From Mesorhizobium sp. CA14 (GTDB taxonomy: Bacteria; Pseudomonadota; Alphaproteobacteria; Rhizobiales; Rhizobiaceae), in assembly GCF_020165195.1 (NCBI RefSeq), contig NZ_JAIUHR010000004.1, positions 124,001-188,000 on the forward strand: a DNA stretch of 64,000 nt, written 5' to 3'. The notes under the pieces are model-generated. The model worked only from the letters and a program-made list of their open reading frames with translations, was not told the DNA's origin and did not search any database. The number at the start of each line of letters is the position of its first letter. Position 1 is the stretch's first letter. Both the position numbers and the translations under genes were made by a program. Of the stretch, positions 43,574 through 52,274 are shown piece after piece.

Positions 43574-45097
43574 TCAGCGGCGCCCACGCGCGACGACCGT
43601 CTTGGTCGGCAAGGCCGGCAATTCCTCCATCACCCGGCTCAACGGGAAGATGGCGATCGCCTCGGTGCCTTCGCGCAGCTTGGAATGAAGCTCGAACTCG
43701 CCGCCATGCATGGCAAGCAGCCCCTGCACGATCGGCAGGCCGAGGCCGGTTCCCTGTTCGGCGCTCTTGATGGCGATCGAGCCCTGGCCGAAAGCGGAAA
43801 GCACCACCGGGATTTCTTCTTCCGGTATGCCCGGGCCGTTGTCCTTGACCGAAATGTACTGGCCGCCGCCGGCGGTCCAGCCGACACGCACGCGCACTTC
43901 GCCGCCGGACGGGGTGAACTTGATCGAATTGGAGAGAAGATTGAGCGTGATCTGCCTGACGGCGCGCTCGTCGGCGAAGAGGCGCGGCAAGGTCTCCTCG
44001 AACTCCTGGATGATGCGGATGTCCTTGTTGCGGGCGCGCAACTCCATCATGTGGCAGCAGTCCTCGACGATGGTCACCAGCACGACCGGTTCCTCGTTGA
44101 GCTGGTAGCGGCCGGCCTCGATGCGCGACAGGTCGAGGATCTCGTTGATCAGGTCGAGCAGGTGCTGGCCGGACTCGTGCACGTCATGGGCATAGTCGCG
44201 GTAGGTCGGATTGTTCATCGGCCCCAGCACTTCATTGGCCATCACTTCGGAGAAGCCAAGGATGGCGTTGAGCGGCGTCCTGAGCTCGTGGCTCATCGAG
44301 GCGAGAAAGCGCGATTTCGCCAGATTGGCGTCTTCGGCGCGCCGCCTTGCTTCGTCCGACATCGATTTCGCCGTCTCCAATTCGGCGATCAGCGCATCCT
44401 TCTCCGAACGGAAGGACAGCACCATCAGCGAAGCCTGATTGAGATGACGCGCGACGTAACCGAAGAAGGGAAGCGCCGCGATGAGCAAGGCCGCCATCGT
44501 GGCTTCGATCGGCGTCCACAGGCGGATGACGGTGTAGACATAAATGGCAACGGGAATGGCAAAGGTCGCGAACAACGCGCCGCCAAGCGAGGAGGCCATC
44601 ACGGCGGTCGTCGCCATTGCGATCAGCAGCACCATGGCCTTGGCCACATTGAACTGGTCGATCTGGCATGTGGCGCAGCCGAACCAGGCGAACCACGCCC
44701 AGCCAAGGCCGCAGAGGAAATGGCCGATCAGGAAGTCGCGACGCGTCTGCACCGGGTCGAGTTCGGCCGCTTCGGTCCGCTCCACGCGACGCGCCATGAA
44801 AGCGACGATCGTGTAGCAAAGCAGCGTCGACAGGGCCCAGATGGCGATCTGGCTGTCCAGGCCCGCCAGCCGGCCGATGGCTGCCACCGCGAGCACGAGC
44901 AAGGGGATCGCGACCGCGCTGACCACCATGGCGCGCGCATGCAGCTTCAGCAGTTCACGGTCGAAATCGAGGCTGCCCGCCTGCTGCGAAAGGCGGTCGC
45001 GCGTCTTGCGCACCGCGCGCGCCACATCGCTGTTGCGGTGCGGTTTACGGCGGTCCACAATGAATTTATCCGCTGTGTTCGAGCGTAGCAAAGGCAT
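43574..45097 (-). CDS. Membrane sensor histidine kinase
   Basis: A 507-residue kinase. About six transmembrane helices lie between residues 55 and 215. A short coiled linker (KDALIAELETAKSMSDEARR) leads to the HisKA domain with phospho-acceptor His in FLASMSHELRTPLNAILGFS near residue 270, and the ATPase domain has the N box NLLSNSIKFTPSGG, G1 DNGPGIPEEEIP and G2 GTGLGLPIVQGL. No PAS domain or receiver is seen. The HisKA region resembles the PleC/PdhS group. No response regulator is adjacent; convergent with cobT. Confidence 0.92.
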   Translation of the reverse strand: MPLLRSNTADKFIVDRRKPHRNSDVARAVRKTRDRLSQQAGSLDFDRELLKLHARAMVVSAVAIPLLVLAVAAIGRLAGLDSQIAIWALSTLLCYTIVAFMARRVERTEAAELDPVQTRRDFLIGHFLCGLGWAWFAWFGCATCQIDQFNVAKAMVLLIAMATTAVMASSLGGALFATFAIPVAIYVYTVIRLWTPIEATMAALLIAALPFFGYVARHLNQASLMVLSFRSEKDALIAELETAKSMSDEARRRAEDANLAKSRFLASMSHELRTPLNAILGFSEVMANEVLGPMNNPTYRDYAHDVHESGQHLLDLINEILDLSRIEAGRYQLNEEPVVLVTIVEDCCHMMELRARNKDIRIIQEFEETLPRLFADERAVRQITLNLLSNSIKFTPSGGEVRVRVGWTAGGGQYISVKDNGPGIPEEEIPVVLSAFGQGSIAIKSAEQGTGLGLPIVQGLLAMHGGEFELHSKLREGTEAIAIFPLSRVMEELPALPTKTVVARGRR

Positions 45098-45173
45098 ACG
45101 GACTTCAATTTCTGCGCGCAGCGATTTTCAGTTCGTTAAGCTACGTTCGAATGATTAAGAGACTGTTTGCCAT

Positions 45174-45797
45174 ATGAGCCGTTTCGGGCCGCGAGGACCG
45201 CGCCGACGCTATGCGGCGAGCCCGCCGCGCAGCCTCTGGCGCAAGCTGCTGGACTATGGGTTGGGCTTCCTCTTGCTCGGGTTGCTCATCCTGGTGGCGG
45301 CGCGGCTCGACCGCTTCGAGACACGCAAGGAGCAAGGCACGGCAATCGTCAATGACGGCGATTCGATCACGCTCGGCGCCGAGCGTATCCGCATGCGCGG
45401 CATCGACGCTCCGGAATATCAGCAGACCTGCCGGAAGGCCGGCGCCGACTATCCCTGCGGTAAACTGGCGCGGCAGTCGCTGGTACGCCTGATCGCCGGC
45501 AGGCCTGTTGTCTGCAGCGGCTGGCAGCGCGACCGCTATGGCCGGCTGCTCGGCGATTGCAGGGCAGGCGACACCGACCTAAACCGGGCCCAGGTGCAGG
45601 CCGGATGGGCGGTTGCCTTCGGCGGCTTCGAAGCCGAGGAAGCGGTGGCGAGAGCGGCCAAGGTCGGCATCTGGGCCGGCACTTTCGAAGAGCCGCAGGA
45701 CTGGCGCGACAGCCATCATGACGCGCCGGTCGAGAGAAAGCACGGCGTGCTGGCCTCGTTCGGCGATGCGTTGCGGGAATTTTTTCGCTTCTGGTGA
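45174..45797 (+). CDS. Membrane-anchored thermonuclease-family protein (SNase fold)
   Basis: A 207-residue protein: a basic N-terminus, one transmembrane helix (LDYGLGFLLLGLLILVAARL), then a staphylococcal-nuclease-like domain. Catalytic-type residues are visible in RMRGIDAPEYQQTC and in RDRYGRLLGDC. Several cysteines suggest a periplasmic location. It ends four bases into the possible upstream extension of the GST gene. The nuclease role is inferred from the fold. Confidence 0.88.
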   Translation: MSRFGPRGPRRRYAASPPRSLWRKLLDYGLGFLLLGLLILVAARLDRFETRKEQGTAIVNDGDSITLGAERIRMRGIDAPEYQQTCRKAGADYPCGKLARQSLVRLIAGRPVVCSGWQRDRYGRLLGDCRAGDTDLNRAQVQAGWAVAFGGFEAEEAVARAAKVGIWAGTFEEPQDWRDSHHDAPVERKHGVLASFGDALREFFRFW

Positions 45798-45844
45798 TGG
45801 GCGGGCCCGCGCCCTATGATCCGGTGGAGAAGCTGGAGGATGGA

Positions 45845-46456
45845 ATGAAGCTGTTCGACGGTGGCCGCGCGCCCAATCCCCGGCGCGTGCGTGTTTTCCT
45901 TGCCGAGAAGGGGCTGACGGTACCGCTGGTGCCCGTCGACATGGGCGCGCTGGAGCATCGCGGCGGGCAGGTGGCTGAGCGCAATCCGCTACGACGCCTG
46001 CCGGTGCTCGAGCTCGACGACGGCACCATCATCACCGAATCGATCGCCATTTGCCGCTATTTCGAGGAGTTGCATCCCGAGCCCGCGCTGTTCGGCAAGG
46101 GCGCGCTCGGCAAGGCAAAAGTCGAGATGTGGCAAAGACGCTTGGAATTGAACCTGATGAGCAGCGTCACCGCGGCGTTCCGGCACATCCATCCGGCGAT
46201 GAAGGAATGGGAAGTGCCGCAAATTCCGGAATGGGGCGAGGCCAACAAGCCGAAGGCGATCGAATTCCTGCACCTGCTCGACGACGAACTGGCGGAGCGC
46301 GAATTCGCCGCCGGCGATGCCTATTCGGTCGCCGACATCACCGGCATGATCGCCATCGATTTCATGAAGCCGGCCCGCATCAAGGTGCCGGAAGAATGCA
46401 CGAACGTGCTGCGCTGGTATGCGGCGCTTACAAGCCGGCCGAGCGCGACGGCCTGA
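45845..46456 (+). CDS. Glutathione S-transferase
   Basis: A 203-residue GST: thioredoxin-like N-domain (MKLFDGGRAPNPRRVRVFLA, LPVLELDDGTIITESIAICR) and an all-helical C-domain with the N-capping-type EFAAGDAYSVADITGMIAID. ATG 45845 follows GGAGGATGG and matches the family start better than ATG 45794. Substrate unknown. Lies between a nuclease and a uracil-DNA glycosylase gene, all on the plus strand. Confidence 0.92.
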   Translation: MKLFDGGRAPNPRRVRVFLAEKGLTVPLVPVDMGALEHRGGQVAERNPLRRLPVLELDDGTIITESIAICRYFEELHPEPALFGKGALGKAKVEMWQRRLELNLMSSVTAAFRHIHPAMKEWEVPQIPEWGEANKPKAIEFLHLLDDELAEREFAAGDAYSVADITGMIAIDFMKPARIKVPEECTNVLRWYAALTSRPSATA

Positions 46457-46484
46457 GCGACAGAAATTGGACAACCCGCCCGAT

Positions 46485-47102
46485 ATGAGACAAGCGCTGG
46501 AGCGCCTCACCGAAAGGGTGCGGGCCTGCCGTATCTGCGTCGACGAGCCACACGGCCGGCCCCTGCCGCATGAGCCGCGGCCGGTGCTGCAGCCGTCCTC
46601 CGCGGCGCGGATCCTGCTTGCCGGTCAGGCGCCGGGCACCAAGGTGCATGTGTCGGGCATGCCGTTCACCGATGCCTCGGGGGATCGGTTGAGAAACTGG
46701 CTCGGCGTCAGCGCGCAGGAATTCTACGACACAGAAAAGTTCGCCATCGTGCCGATGGGCTTTTGCTTTCCCGGCCAGGACGCCAAGGGCGGCGACTTGC
46801 CGCCGCGTCGCGAATGCGCACCGGCCTGGCGGCCGGACCTGATGGCGCTGATGCCGCAGATCGACCTCGTGCTGACCATCGGCGGCTACGCGCAGGCATG
46901 GCATATGGGCACGGCACGGCTGCCGTCGCTGACCGAGACGGTCAGGAACTGGCGCGCCATATGGGATGGAACGGCCGTGCCCAAAGTGCTGCCGCTGCCG
47001 CATCCGTCCTGGCGAAACACCGGCTGGCTGAAGAAGAATCCCTGGTTTGAAATGGATTTGCTGCCCTTTCTCAGGTCGGAAATCCGCTATCGCATCGATT
47101 AG
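46485..47102 (+). CDS. Uracil-DNA glycosylase family protein, Fe-S type
   Basis: A 205-residue UDG-superfamily protein. The active loop LLAGQAPGTKVHVSGMPFTD and the second motif LPLPHPSWRNTGWLKKNPWF frame the fold. A C-x2-C pair (RACRIC) near the start and two Cys about 17 apart (GFCFPG...RREC) follow the Fe-S ligand pattern of family 4/5 enzymes. It probably removes deaminated bases from DNA. ATG 46485 is chosen over an upstream frame that overlaps the GST gene. Confidence 0.85.
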   Translation: MRQALERLTERVRACRICVDEPHGRPLPHEPRPVLQPSSAARILLAGQAPGTKVHVSGMPFTDASGDRLRNWLGVSAQEFYDTEKFAIVPMGFCFPGQDAKGGDLPPRRECAPAWRPDLMALMPQIDLVLTIGGYAQAWHMGTARLPSLTETVRNWRAIWDGTAVPKVLPLPHPSWRNTGWLKKNPWFEMDLLPFLRSEIRYRID

Positions 47103-47209
47103 GCATCCTGCAAGAAATCACTCGCTTTTACCGCCATCGGCAGAATTTCTTTCTTGTGAAAGGCTCGGATAAAAGGGATTATAGCCAAACTATTCCCCTG
47201 GAGCCTCCC

Positions 47210-47701
47210 ATGGATCGCCTCGATAGAAAAATTCTCCGCCTCCTGCAGGAGGATGCGACGCTCGCGGTCGCAGATGTCGCCAAGAAAGTCGGCCTGTCGA
47301 CCACGCCGTGCTGGCGGCGCATCCAGAAGCTCGAGGAGGAGGGCGTCATCAAGCGGCGCGTCGCCATCCTCGACCATGAGAAGGTCAATGTGCGCGTCAC
47401 CGTCTTCGTGTCGATCCGCACCAATTCGCACAGCCATGAATGGCTGCGGCGCTTCTCCGAGGTCATCCAGGAATTCCCGGAAGTGGTCGAGTTCTACCGC
47501 ATGAGCGGCGACGTCGATTACCTCCTGCGCGTGGTGGTTCCGGACATCGCGGCTTACGACGCCTTCTACAAGCGGCTGATCGCCAAGATCGAGATCCGCG
47601 ACGTCTCGTCGTCCTTCGCCATGGAGCAGATCAAATACACGACCGAAATTCCGCTCGATTACATGGTTCTGGACAAGGAATCAGGCGCGAACGCGGCGTA
47701 G
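47210..47701 (+). CDS. Lrp/AsnC-family transcriptional regulator
   Basis: A 163-residue regulator: HTH in MDRLDRKILRLLQEDATLAV, VGLSTTPCWRRIQKLEEEG, then a RAM domain with EFYRMSGDVDYLLRVVVPDI. The STTPCWRR recognition helix is typical of the branch near rhizobial putative amino-acid regulators. ATG 47210 has CTGGAG nearby. The DNA upstream (47103-47209) is non-coding and relatively AT-rich, consistent with an autoregulated promoter. Confidence 0.93.
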   Translation: MDRLDRKILRLLQEDATLAVADVAKKVGLSTTPCWRRIQKLEEEGVIKRRVAILDHEKVNVRVTVFVSIRTNSHSHEWLRRFSEVIQEFPEVVEFYRMSGDVDYLLRVVVPDIAAYDAFYKRLIAKIEIRDVSSSFAMEQIKYTTEIPLDYMVLDKESGANAA

Positions 47702-47724
47702 ACGCCAGGCCAGGCCGGCAGGCC

Positions 47725-48297
47725 TTAGTTCTTCTTCTTGTTGAGGAAATTCCACGGCGAGTTGACCGGCAGCGTCACGGTGTCCGGCACGCTGTCGACG
47801 CTCGTCACCTCGGCCCTTTGCACCGTGTAGCCGGACTGGACGATCGAGACGCCGTCGAGGATGAAAAGCTGGCTTTTCTCCATGCCGGGCTTCAGCACGC
47901 CGGTGACGGCGACCGGCTCATAAGCCTCTTTCATCCTGTAGGGATGCGCCGGCGTCACCAGCACGATCTGGTTCGGCGGCGGCGTCGGCATGTGGCTGCA
48001 GGCACCGGTCCACGGCACCAGCAGGAACTGGTAGACGAGGTCGCCCTCGCGATCGACCGGCAATGCATAGCCGGCTAATTGTATGGTCTTGTCCTGCAGA
48101 TTGAGCGACAAGGTCTCGCCATGATCGGGCAATTTTGCCGCGATCATCGGCAGGTTAGCGTCCTCGGCGACGGCCTGCGTCGGGGGGCGCAGGTCCTTCC
48201 AGAAGATATGCGCGACATCGGCCGCCGCATCGGCTCCCGTGGCTGCGATAAGGAGCGCGGCCACCAGCGCTGGGCATGAATTGAAACGCTTGCTCAT
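47725..48297 (-). CDS. DUF3299 exported protein
   Basis: A 190-residue protein with a signal peptide (CPALVAALLIAATGADAAAD). DUF3299 motifs are QLAGYALPVDREGDLVYQFL, PWTGACSHMPTPPPNQIVL and TVQRAEVTSVDSVPDT. Such periplasmic or lipoprotein-like proteins sit near metal or secretion systems; function unknown. Convergent with the Lrp gene. Confidence 0.87.
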   Translation of the reverse strand: MSKRFNSCPALVAALLIAATGADAAADVAHIFWKDLRPPTQAVAEDANLPMIAAKLPDHGETLSLNLQDKTIQLAGYALPVDREGDLVYQFLLVPWTGACSHMPTPPPNQIVLVTPAHPYRMKEAYEPVAVTGVLKPGMEKSQLFILDGVSIVQSGYTVQRAEVTSVDSVPDTVTLPVNSPWNFLNKKKN

Positions 48298-48361
48298 GAT
48301 TGCTCCATCCTCCGCCAGCCGATTTCCGGAATCGAGTAAAAGCGTCGTGACCAGTCCGGGC

Positions 48362-48940
48362 TCAACGGCTTAGCCGCATCACATGTCGGCGCGTGCCGGC
48401 GGTTCCGGTCTCATGGAAGCCGCGCGCGGTGAACATGTCGCGAAAGCCCATGAAGCGGTAGCTTGGTGCTGCCTCGTCGACCGGATAGGCTTCGATGACG
48501 CGCGCGCCTTTGCTGAACACATGGTCGATTGCCGCATCGAGCAGGGCGGAGGCCAATCCGCCGCCGCGCAAGGCTCTCGGCACATAGAAGCAGACGATCG
48601 ACCATATGCCGGTCTCGGTGTCGTCCTGCTGTTTTGAAAGTTTCCGGTATGTCTCGCGCGGTGCGACCGAGCACCAGCCCACGGGCTTGCCGTCCAACTC
48701 GGCGACGATGCCCACGGGAGTGCCGGCATCGATGAGCGCCGTCATCAGGCGCTTCTTCTCGTCGTTCTCGATGTGCTCGCGGCTGGAATGGCGCCAGGCC
48801 ATGCACCAGCAATATTTCGGCGCGCCCGGCTGCTCGAACAGATCTTCGAAACGATCGCGCGTTTCTCGCGTCACCTCGACGAAGCGAATCCCGGCAAGGT
48901 CAGGTTCTTGCAGCTGCGAGCCTTGCGAGCTGTTTGGCAT
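48362..48940 (-). CDS. GNAT-family N-acetyltransferase
   Basis: A 192-residue GNAT protein: YCWCMAWRHSSREH, GWCSVAPRETYRKLSKQ, acetyl-CoA region VPRALRGGGLASALLDAAID and a C-terminal YRFMGFRDMFTARGFHETG. It resembles YncA-like or putative aminoglycoside-type acetyltransferases; the acceptor is unknown. Its start overlaps the 3' end of the alkylation-repair gene by 41 bases, which suggests translational coupling or a later real start that I could not identify. Confidence 0.85.
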   Translation of the reverse strand: MPNSSQGSQLQEPDLAGIRFVEVTRETRDRFEDLFEQPGAPKYCWCMAWRHSSREHIENDEKKRLMTALIDAGTPVGIVAELDGKPVGWCSVAPRETYRKLSKQQDDTETGIWSIVCFYVPRALRGGGLASALLDAAIDHVFSKGARVIEAYPVDEAAPSYRFMGFRDMFTARGFHETGTAGTRRHVMRLSR

Positions 48941-49604
48941 CCGTCAATTCCTTCACCGCATCCTTGCCGATCCAGCGCGCCGTCTTGTCCGACGATGCCG
49001 CCAATCTTTCCGCCAGCGCAAGGGCAGGGGCGTGCAGGCTCATCGAGCGCTTGCCGATCTGCCGCAGCGCCCAATTGACCGCCTTGCTGACGAAATTGCG
49101 CGGATCGCCGGCATGTTTCTCGACCAGCGGCAGATAGGCAAGGAACGTCGCGTCCGGCTCTTTCTTGAGATGCACCGCGCTCCAGGCCAACATGGCAAAG
49201 GCGGTGCGCCGAACGAATTCGCGGTCGTCTTCGGCGAACTCGTCCATCAATTCACGCCAGAATGGCGTCTCTGCAAAGAGGTCCGCTACAGTGTCGACGA
49301 TCTCCCAGCTGTCGAAATCCGCGGCCCAGCGCCGGCATTGATCGATATCGACCTTCTTAGGCTCGCCGGTGAAGGCCGCCATCAGCTGCGCTTCGCGGAC
49401 ACCGCTGTCCCACAGCAGAAGCGATCGCTCGTGGTTTTTCTTCAGCTTGCGCGCCAGCGGCCGCAATTGCGAATTGCCGACGCCGAGCGCGCTGGTGGTG
49501 TTGAGGCCGAAGCGCGCCATGCCCGCCCGGTTTTCGTCGGTGCCGATCGCGCGCAAATGCGCAACGATGTCGTCGGCGCTCCAGCTCGGATCGGGCAGGG
49601 GCAT
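48900..49604 (-). CDS. DNA alkylation repair protein (AlkD-like HEAT repeat)
   Basis: A 234-residue helical-repeat protein of the AlkD/DNA_alkylation family: GLNTTSALGVGNSQLRPLAR, DSWEIVDTVADLFAETPF and EFVRRTAFAMLAWSAVH, then NFVSKAVNWALRQIGKR. AlkD excises bulky N3/N7-alkylated bases without base flipping; the Trp and Asp in DSWEIVD and the KAVNWALR helix are shared. It lies just downstream of the reductase gene at 49611 (6 bases) and overlaps the GNAT gene. Confidence 0.9.
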   Translation of the reverse strand: MPLPDPSWSADDIVAHLRAIGTDENRAGMARFGLNTTSALGVGNSQLRPLARKLKKNHERSLLLWDSGVREAQLMAAFTGEPKKVDIDQCRRWAADFDSWEIVDTVADLFAETPFWRELMDEFAEDDREFVRRTAFAMLAWSAVHLKKEPDATFLAYLPLVEKHAGDPRNFVSKAVNWALRQIGKRSMSLHAPALALAERLAASSDKTARWIGKDAVKELTDAKQLARLAAART

Positions 49605-49610
49605 TTTCGC

Positions 49611-50480
49611 CTATCTTTCCAGGCGCGCCAGCAGCGAGGACGTGTCCCAGCGCTTGCCGCCCATGTCCTGCACATCCTTGTAGAACTGGTCGACCAATGC
49701 CGTCACCGGCAGCTTGGCACCATTGCGATTGGCCTCCGCCAGGCAGATGCCCAGATCCTTGCGCATCCAGTCGACGGCGAAGCCGAAATCATATTTGCCG
49801 GCATTCATCGTCTTGTGGCGGTTCTCCATCTGCCAGGAGCCGGCCGCACCCTTGGAGATCACCTCGATGACCTTGTCGATGTCGAGACCGGCCTTCTTGC
49901 CGAAATGGATGCCCTCGGCCAGGCCCTGGACCAGGCCGGCGATGGCGATCTGGTTGATCATCTTTGTCAACTGGCCTGCACCGGCCGATCCCATTAGGCC
50001 GACCATGCGGGCATAGGCGTCGATGACGGACCTCGCCTTGTCGAAGGCGGCCTCATCGCCGCCGACCATGACGGTCAGCACGCCGTTCTCGGCGCCGGCC
50101 TGGCCGCCGGACACCGGCGCATCGAGGAAGGAGAAGCCCGCCTTGCGCGCGGCAGCGTCGAGCTCGCGCGCCACCTCGGCCGAGGCGGTAGTGTTGTCGA
50201 TGAAGACGGAACCCTTCTTCATCGCGGCGAAGGCGCCGTTCGCGCCGGTCGTGACCGAGCGCAGATCATCGTCATTACCGACGCAGGAGAAGACGAAGTC
50301 CTTGCCTTCGGCAGCTTCCGCCGGCGTCAGCGCCAGTTTGCCACCATGCTGGGCCACCCACTGCTCGGCCTTGGCCTTGGTGCGGTTGTAGACGGTGACG
50401 TCATGGCCGCCCTTGTTCCTGAGGTGCCCGGCCATCGGATAGCCCATGACGCCAAGACCGAGAAATGCAACCGATGCCAT
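49611..50480 (-). CDS. 3-hydroxyisobutyrate dehydrogenase-family oxidoreductase
   Basis: A 289-residue beta-hydroxyacid dehydrogenase: VAFLGLGVMGYPMAGHLRNK (NAD(P) site; N-R-T at TVYNRTKAKAEQ suggests NADP), DAPVSGGQAGAENGVLTVMV and the catalytic Lys in GAGQLTKMINQIAIAGLVQG. ATG 50480 follows GGAAGGCAGG. Relatives act on 3-hydroxyisobutyrate, tartronate semialdehyde or gamma-hydroxybutyrate. First of a reductase, AlkD, GNAT run. Confidence 0.9.
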   Translation of the reverse strand: MASVAFLGLGVMGYPMAGHLRNKGGHDVTVYNRTKAKAEQWVAQHGGKLALTPAEAAEGKDFVFSCVGNDDDLRSVTTGANGAFAAMKKGSVFIDNTTASAEVARELDAAARKAGFSFLDAPVSGGQAGAENGVLTVMVGGDEAAFDKARSVIDAYARMVGLMGSAGAGQLTKMINQIAIAGLVQGLAEGIHFGKKAGLDIDKVIEVISKGAAGSWQMENRHKTMNAGKYDFGFAVDWMRKDLGICLAEANRNGAKLPVTALVDQFYKDVQDMGGKRWDTSSLLARLER

Positions 50481-50611
50481 AAGCCTGCCTTCCAACAAAA
50501 CACAGTTTCCAGTGGCGGAAGGTCTAGGCCATGCGAAAAATTCGTCAAGGCACGCAGCGCTGCATCGGCTGGTGCAGGCGGTCGGGGCGGCAATCTAAGT
50601 CTTTGTTTTAT

Positions 50612-50659
50612 ACATGTCGTTTCCCCTAAAACCGCTGCGCACTTTTAGGCGACATGCAT
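50612..50659. repeat. Palindromic intergenic repeat, family 1, copy 1
   Basis: A 48-bp imperfect palindrome from ACATGTCGT to GCGACATGCAT, with CCGCTGC at the centre, abuts the stop codon of the permease gene at 50659. A second copy is at 57565-57614. The matching hairpin arms and conserved centre identify a dispersed repeat of a type frequent in Mesorhizobium-like genomes. Confidence 0.8.
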
Positions 50660-51483
50660 TATCGATGCAGATGGACGGTGATGCGGCGCTCGATCCACTC
50701 GACGCCGTGGCGCAGGATTTCGACCATCACCAGATAGACGATCGCCACCCAGATATAGGCCTGGATGTCGAAGGATTTCGCATAGGCGAGCTTGGCGTTG
50801 CCCATCAGGTCGTAGACCGTGATGATGGCGACGATCGCCGAGGCCTTGATCATCAGGATGAGTTCATTGCCGTAGGGCCGGAGTGCGACGATGATCGCCT
50901 GCGGCAAGACCACCTTGCGCAGCGTCTGCAATTTATGCAGGCCAAGCGAAGCCGCACCTTCCCATTGGCCGCGCGGCACGCTTTCGATGGCGCCGCGCAG
51001 GATTTCCGCTTGGTAGGCGGCGGTGTTGAGCGAGAAGGCAAAGACGCCGCAATAGAAGGCCTCGCGGAAGAACCACCACAGTCCGACCGTCTCAAGCTCA
51101 GGGCGGAAGGAGCCGATGCCGTAATAGACCAGGTAGGTCTGCACGAGCAGCGGCGTGCCGCGGAAGAAATAGACGTAGCAATAGGCGAGCCCGGACAGGA
51201 ACGGGTTCTTCGACATGCGGCCATAGGCGACCGGAAGCGACAGGAGCGCGCCAACGACCATCGAAATACTCACCAGCGATAGGGTGGTCCCGAGGCCCTG
51301 CAGATAGGCGGGAGCATATCGGGCGAAGAATTCGGCGTTCCAGGCATAGACCAGGTAGGCGAGGATGCCGGCACCGAACAGTACCCAAACACCGACCAGC
51401 GCGTAGCCGAGGATGCGGACCCGCGGCCAGCCGCGCGCTTGCGGCGGCGGCTTGTCGATGGCGATGGCCTGGCTGACGCTCAT
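50659..51483 (-). CDS. Polar amino acid ABC transporter permease (HisM-like)
   Basis: A 274-residue permease of the histidine/glutamine/opine family: helices in ILGYALVGVWVLFGAGILAY, then FFRGTPLLVQTYLVYYGIG, and the EAA loop AASLGLHKLQTLRKVVLPQA followed by ALRPYGNELILMIKASAIV. ATG 51483 overlaps the stop of the upstream permease (ATGA). It is the last importer gene here; no ATPase gene follows. Confidence 0.92.
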   Translation of the reverse strand: MSVSQAIAIDKPPPQARGWPRVRILGYALVGVWVLFGAGILAYLVYAWNAEFFARYAPAYLQGLGTTLSLVSISMVVGALLSLPVAYGRMSKNPFLSGLAYCYVYFFRGTPLLVQTYLVYYGIGSFRPELETVGLWWFFREAFYCGVFAFSLNTAAYQAEILRGAIESVPRGQWEGAASLGLHKLQTLRKVVLPQAIIVALRPYGNELILMIKASAIVAIITVYDLMGNAKLAYAKSFDIQAYIWVAIVYLVMVEILRHGVEWIERRITVHLHR

Positions 51484-52196
51484 CGCGCTTCCCTCCGCCC
51501 GAGATAGCGCAGGATGTAGCTCGTGGCGATCGACGACAGGACGGCCAGCGCCAGGAAGATCAGCGCCGCGACGCTGTAGAAGAGGAAGGAATGCTTGGTG
51601 ACGCGCGCCGCCACGCCGGACTGGCGCAGGGTCTCCGCCAGATTGACGACCGAAACCAGCGAGGTGTCCTTGAGCAGGCTCAGCCAACAATTCTCGAGGC
51701 CCGGAAAAGCGATACGTATCAGCTGCGGCAGGATCACCAGCCGCATCGTCTGCCATTTCGACAGGCCAATGGCGTAGCCACCCTCATATTGGCCTTTCGG
51801 AACGGCGCGGAACGCGGAGAGGAACACCTCGCTGGCGTAGGAGGAGAAGATCAGCGCCAGCACGATCATGCCGGCGACGAAGCTGTTGACGTCGATCGTT
51901 GCGTCCGGATTGAACAGCCGCACGAGATATTGCAGCAGTAGCGGCATGCCGAAGAAGAACAGGAACAGCGTCACCAGTTCCGGCAGGCCGCGAAAGACCG
52001 TGGTGTAGATGTTGCCGGCCAGGCGCAGCGACGGCTCTTCATGCTGCTTGGCGAAGGCGACGAAAAAGCCGATCACCAGGCCGATCGGCAGTGTGGCGAG
52101 CGCCAGTGCTATGGTGACCAGCACGCCAGACGCAATGTCGTCACTCCAGCCATCCGGTCCCCAGCTGAGAAGTGTCCAAATGCTTTGGGCCGGCAT
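51480..52196 (-). CDS. Polar amino acid ABC transporter permease (HisQ-like)
   Basis: A 238-residue permease: IALALATLPIGLVIGFFVAF, FRGLPELVTLFLFFFGMPLL and the EAA loop YAIGLSKWQTMRLVILPQLI, then LLKDTSLVSVVNLAETLRQS. It lies downstream of the binding-protein gene after a strong hairpin and is coupled to the HisM-like gene. Substrate class lysine/arginine/ornithine or opine is inferred from the binding protein. Confidence 0.92.
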   Translation of the reverse strand: MPAQSIWTLLSWGPDGWSDDIASGVLVTIALALATLPIGLVIGFFVAFAKQHEEPSLRLAGNIYTTVFRGLPELVTLFLFFFGMPLLLQYLVRLFNPDATIDVNSFVAGMIVLALIFSSYASEVFLSAFRAVPKGQYEGGYAIGLSKWQTMRLVILPQLIRIAFPGLENCWLSLLKDTSLVSVVNLAETLRQSGVAARVTKHSFLFYSVAALIFLALAVLSSIATSYILRYLGRREAR

Positions 52197-52234
52197 TGAC
52201 GGGTCGTGTCTCCGTGGCGATCCCGGAAGGATTT

Positions 52235-52264
52235 AAGGGCGGCGAGGGATGCCTCGCCGCCCTT
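52235..52264 (-). terminator. Perfect GC hairpin after the amino-acid binding-protein gene
   Basis: AAGGGCGGCGAGG and its exact complement surround a 4-base loop (13-bp stem) 10 bases after the stop codon of the binding-protein gene and before the permease. The minus strand continues AAATCC, without a T-run. It probably stabilises or attenuates, raising binding protein over permeases, as with the hairpin at 18296-18325. Confidence 0.7.
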
Positions 52265-52274
52265 GGCTTGTCGA

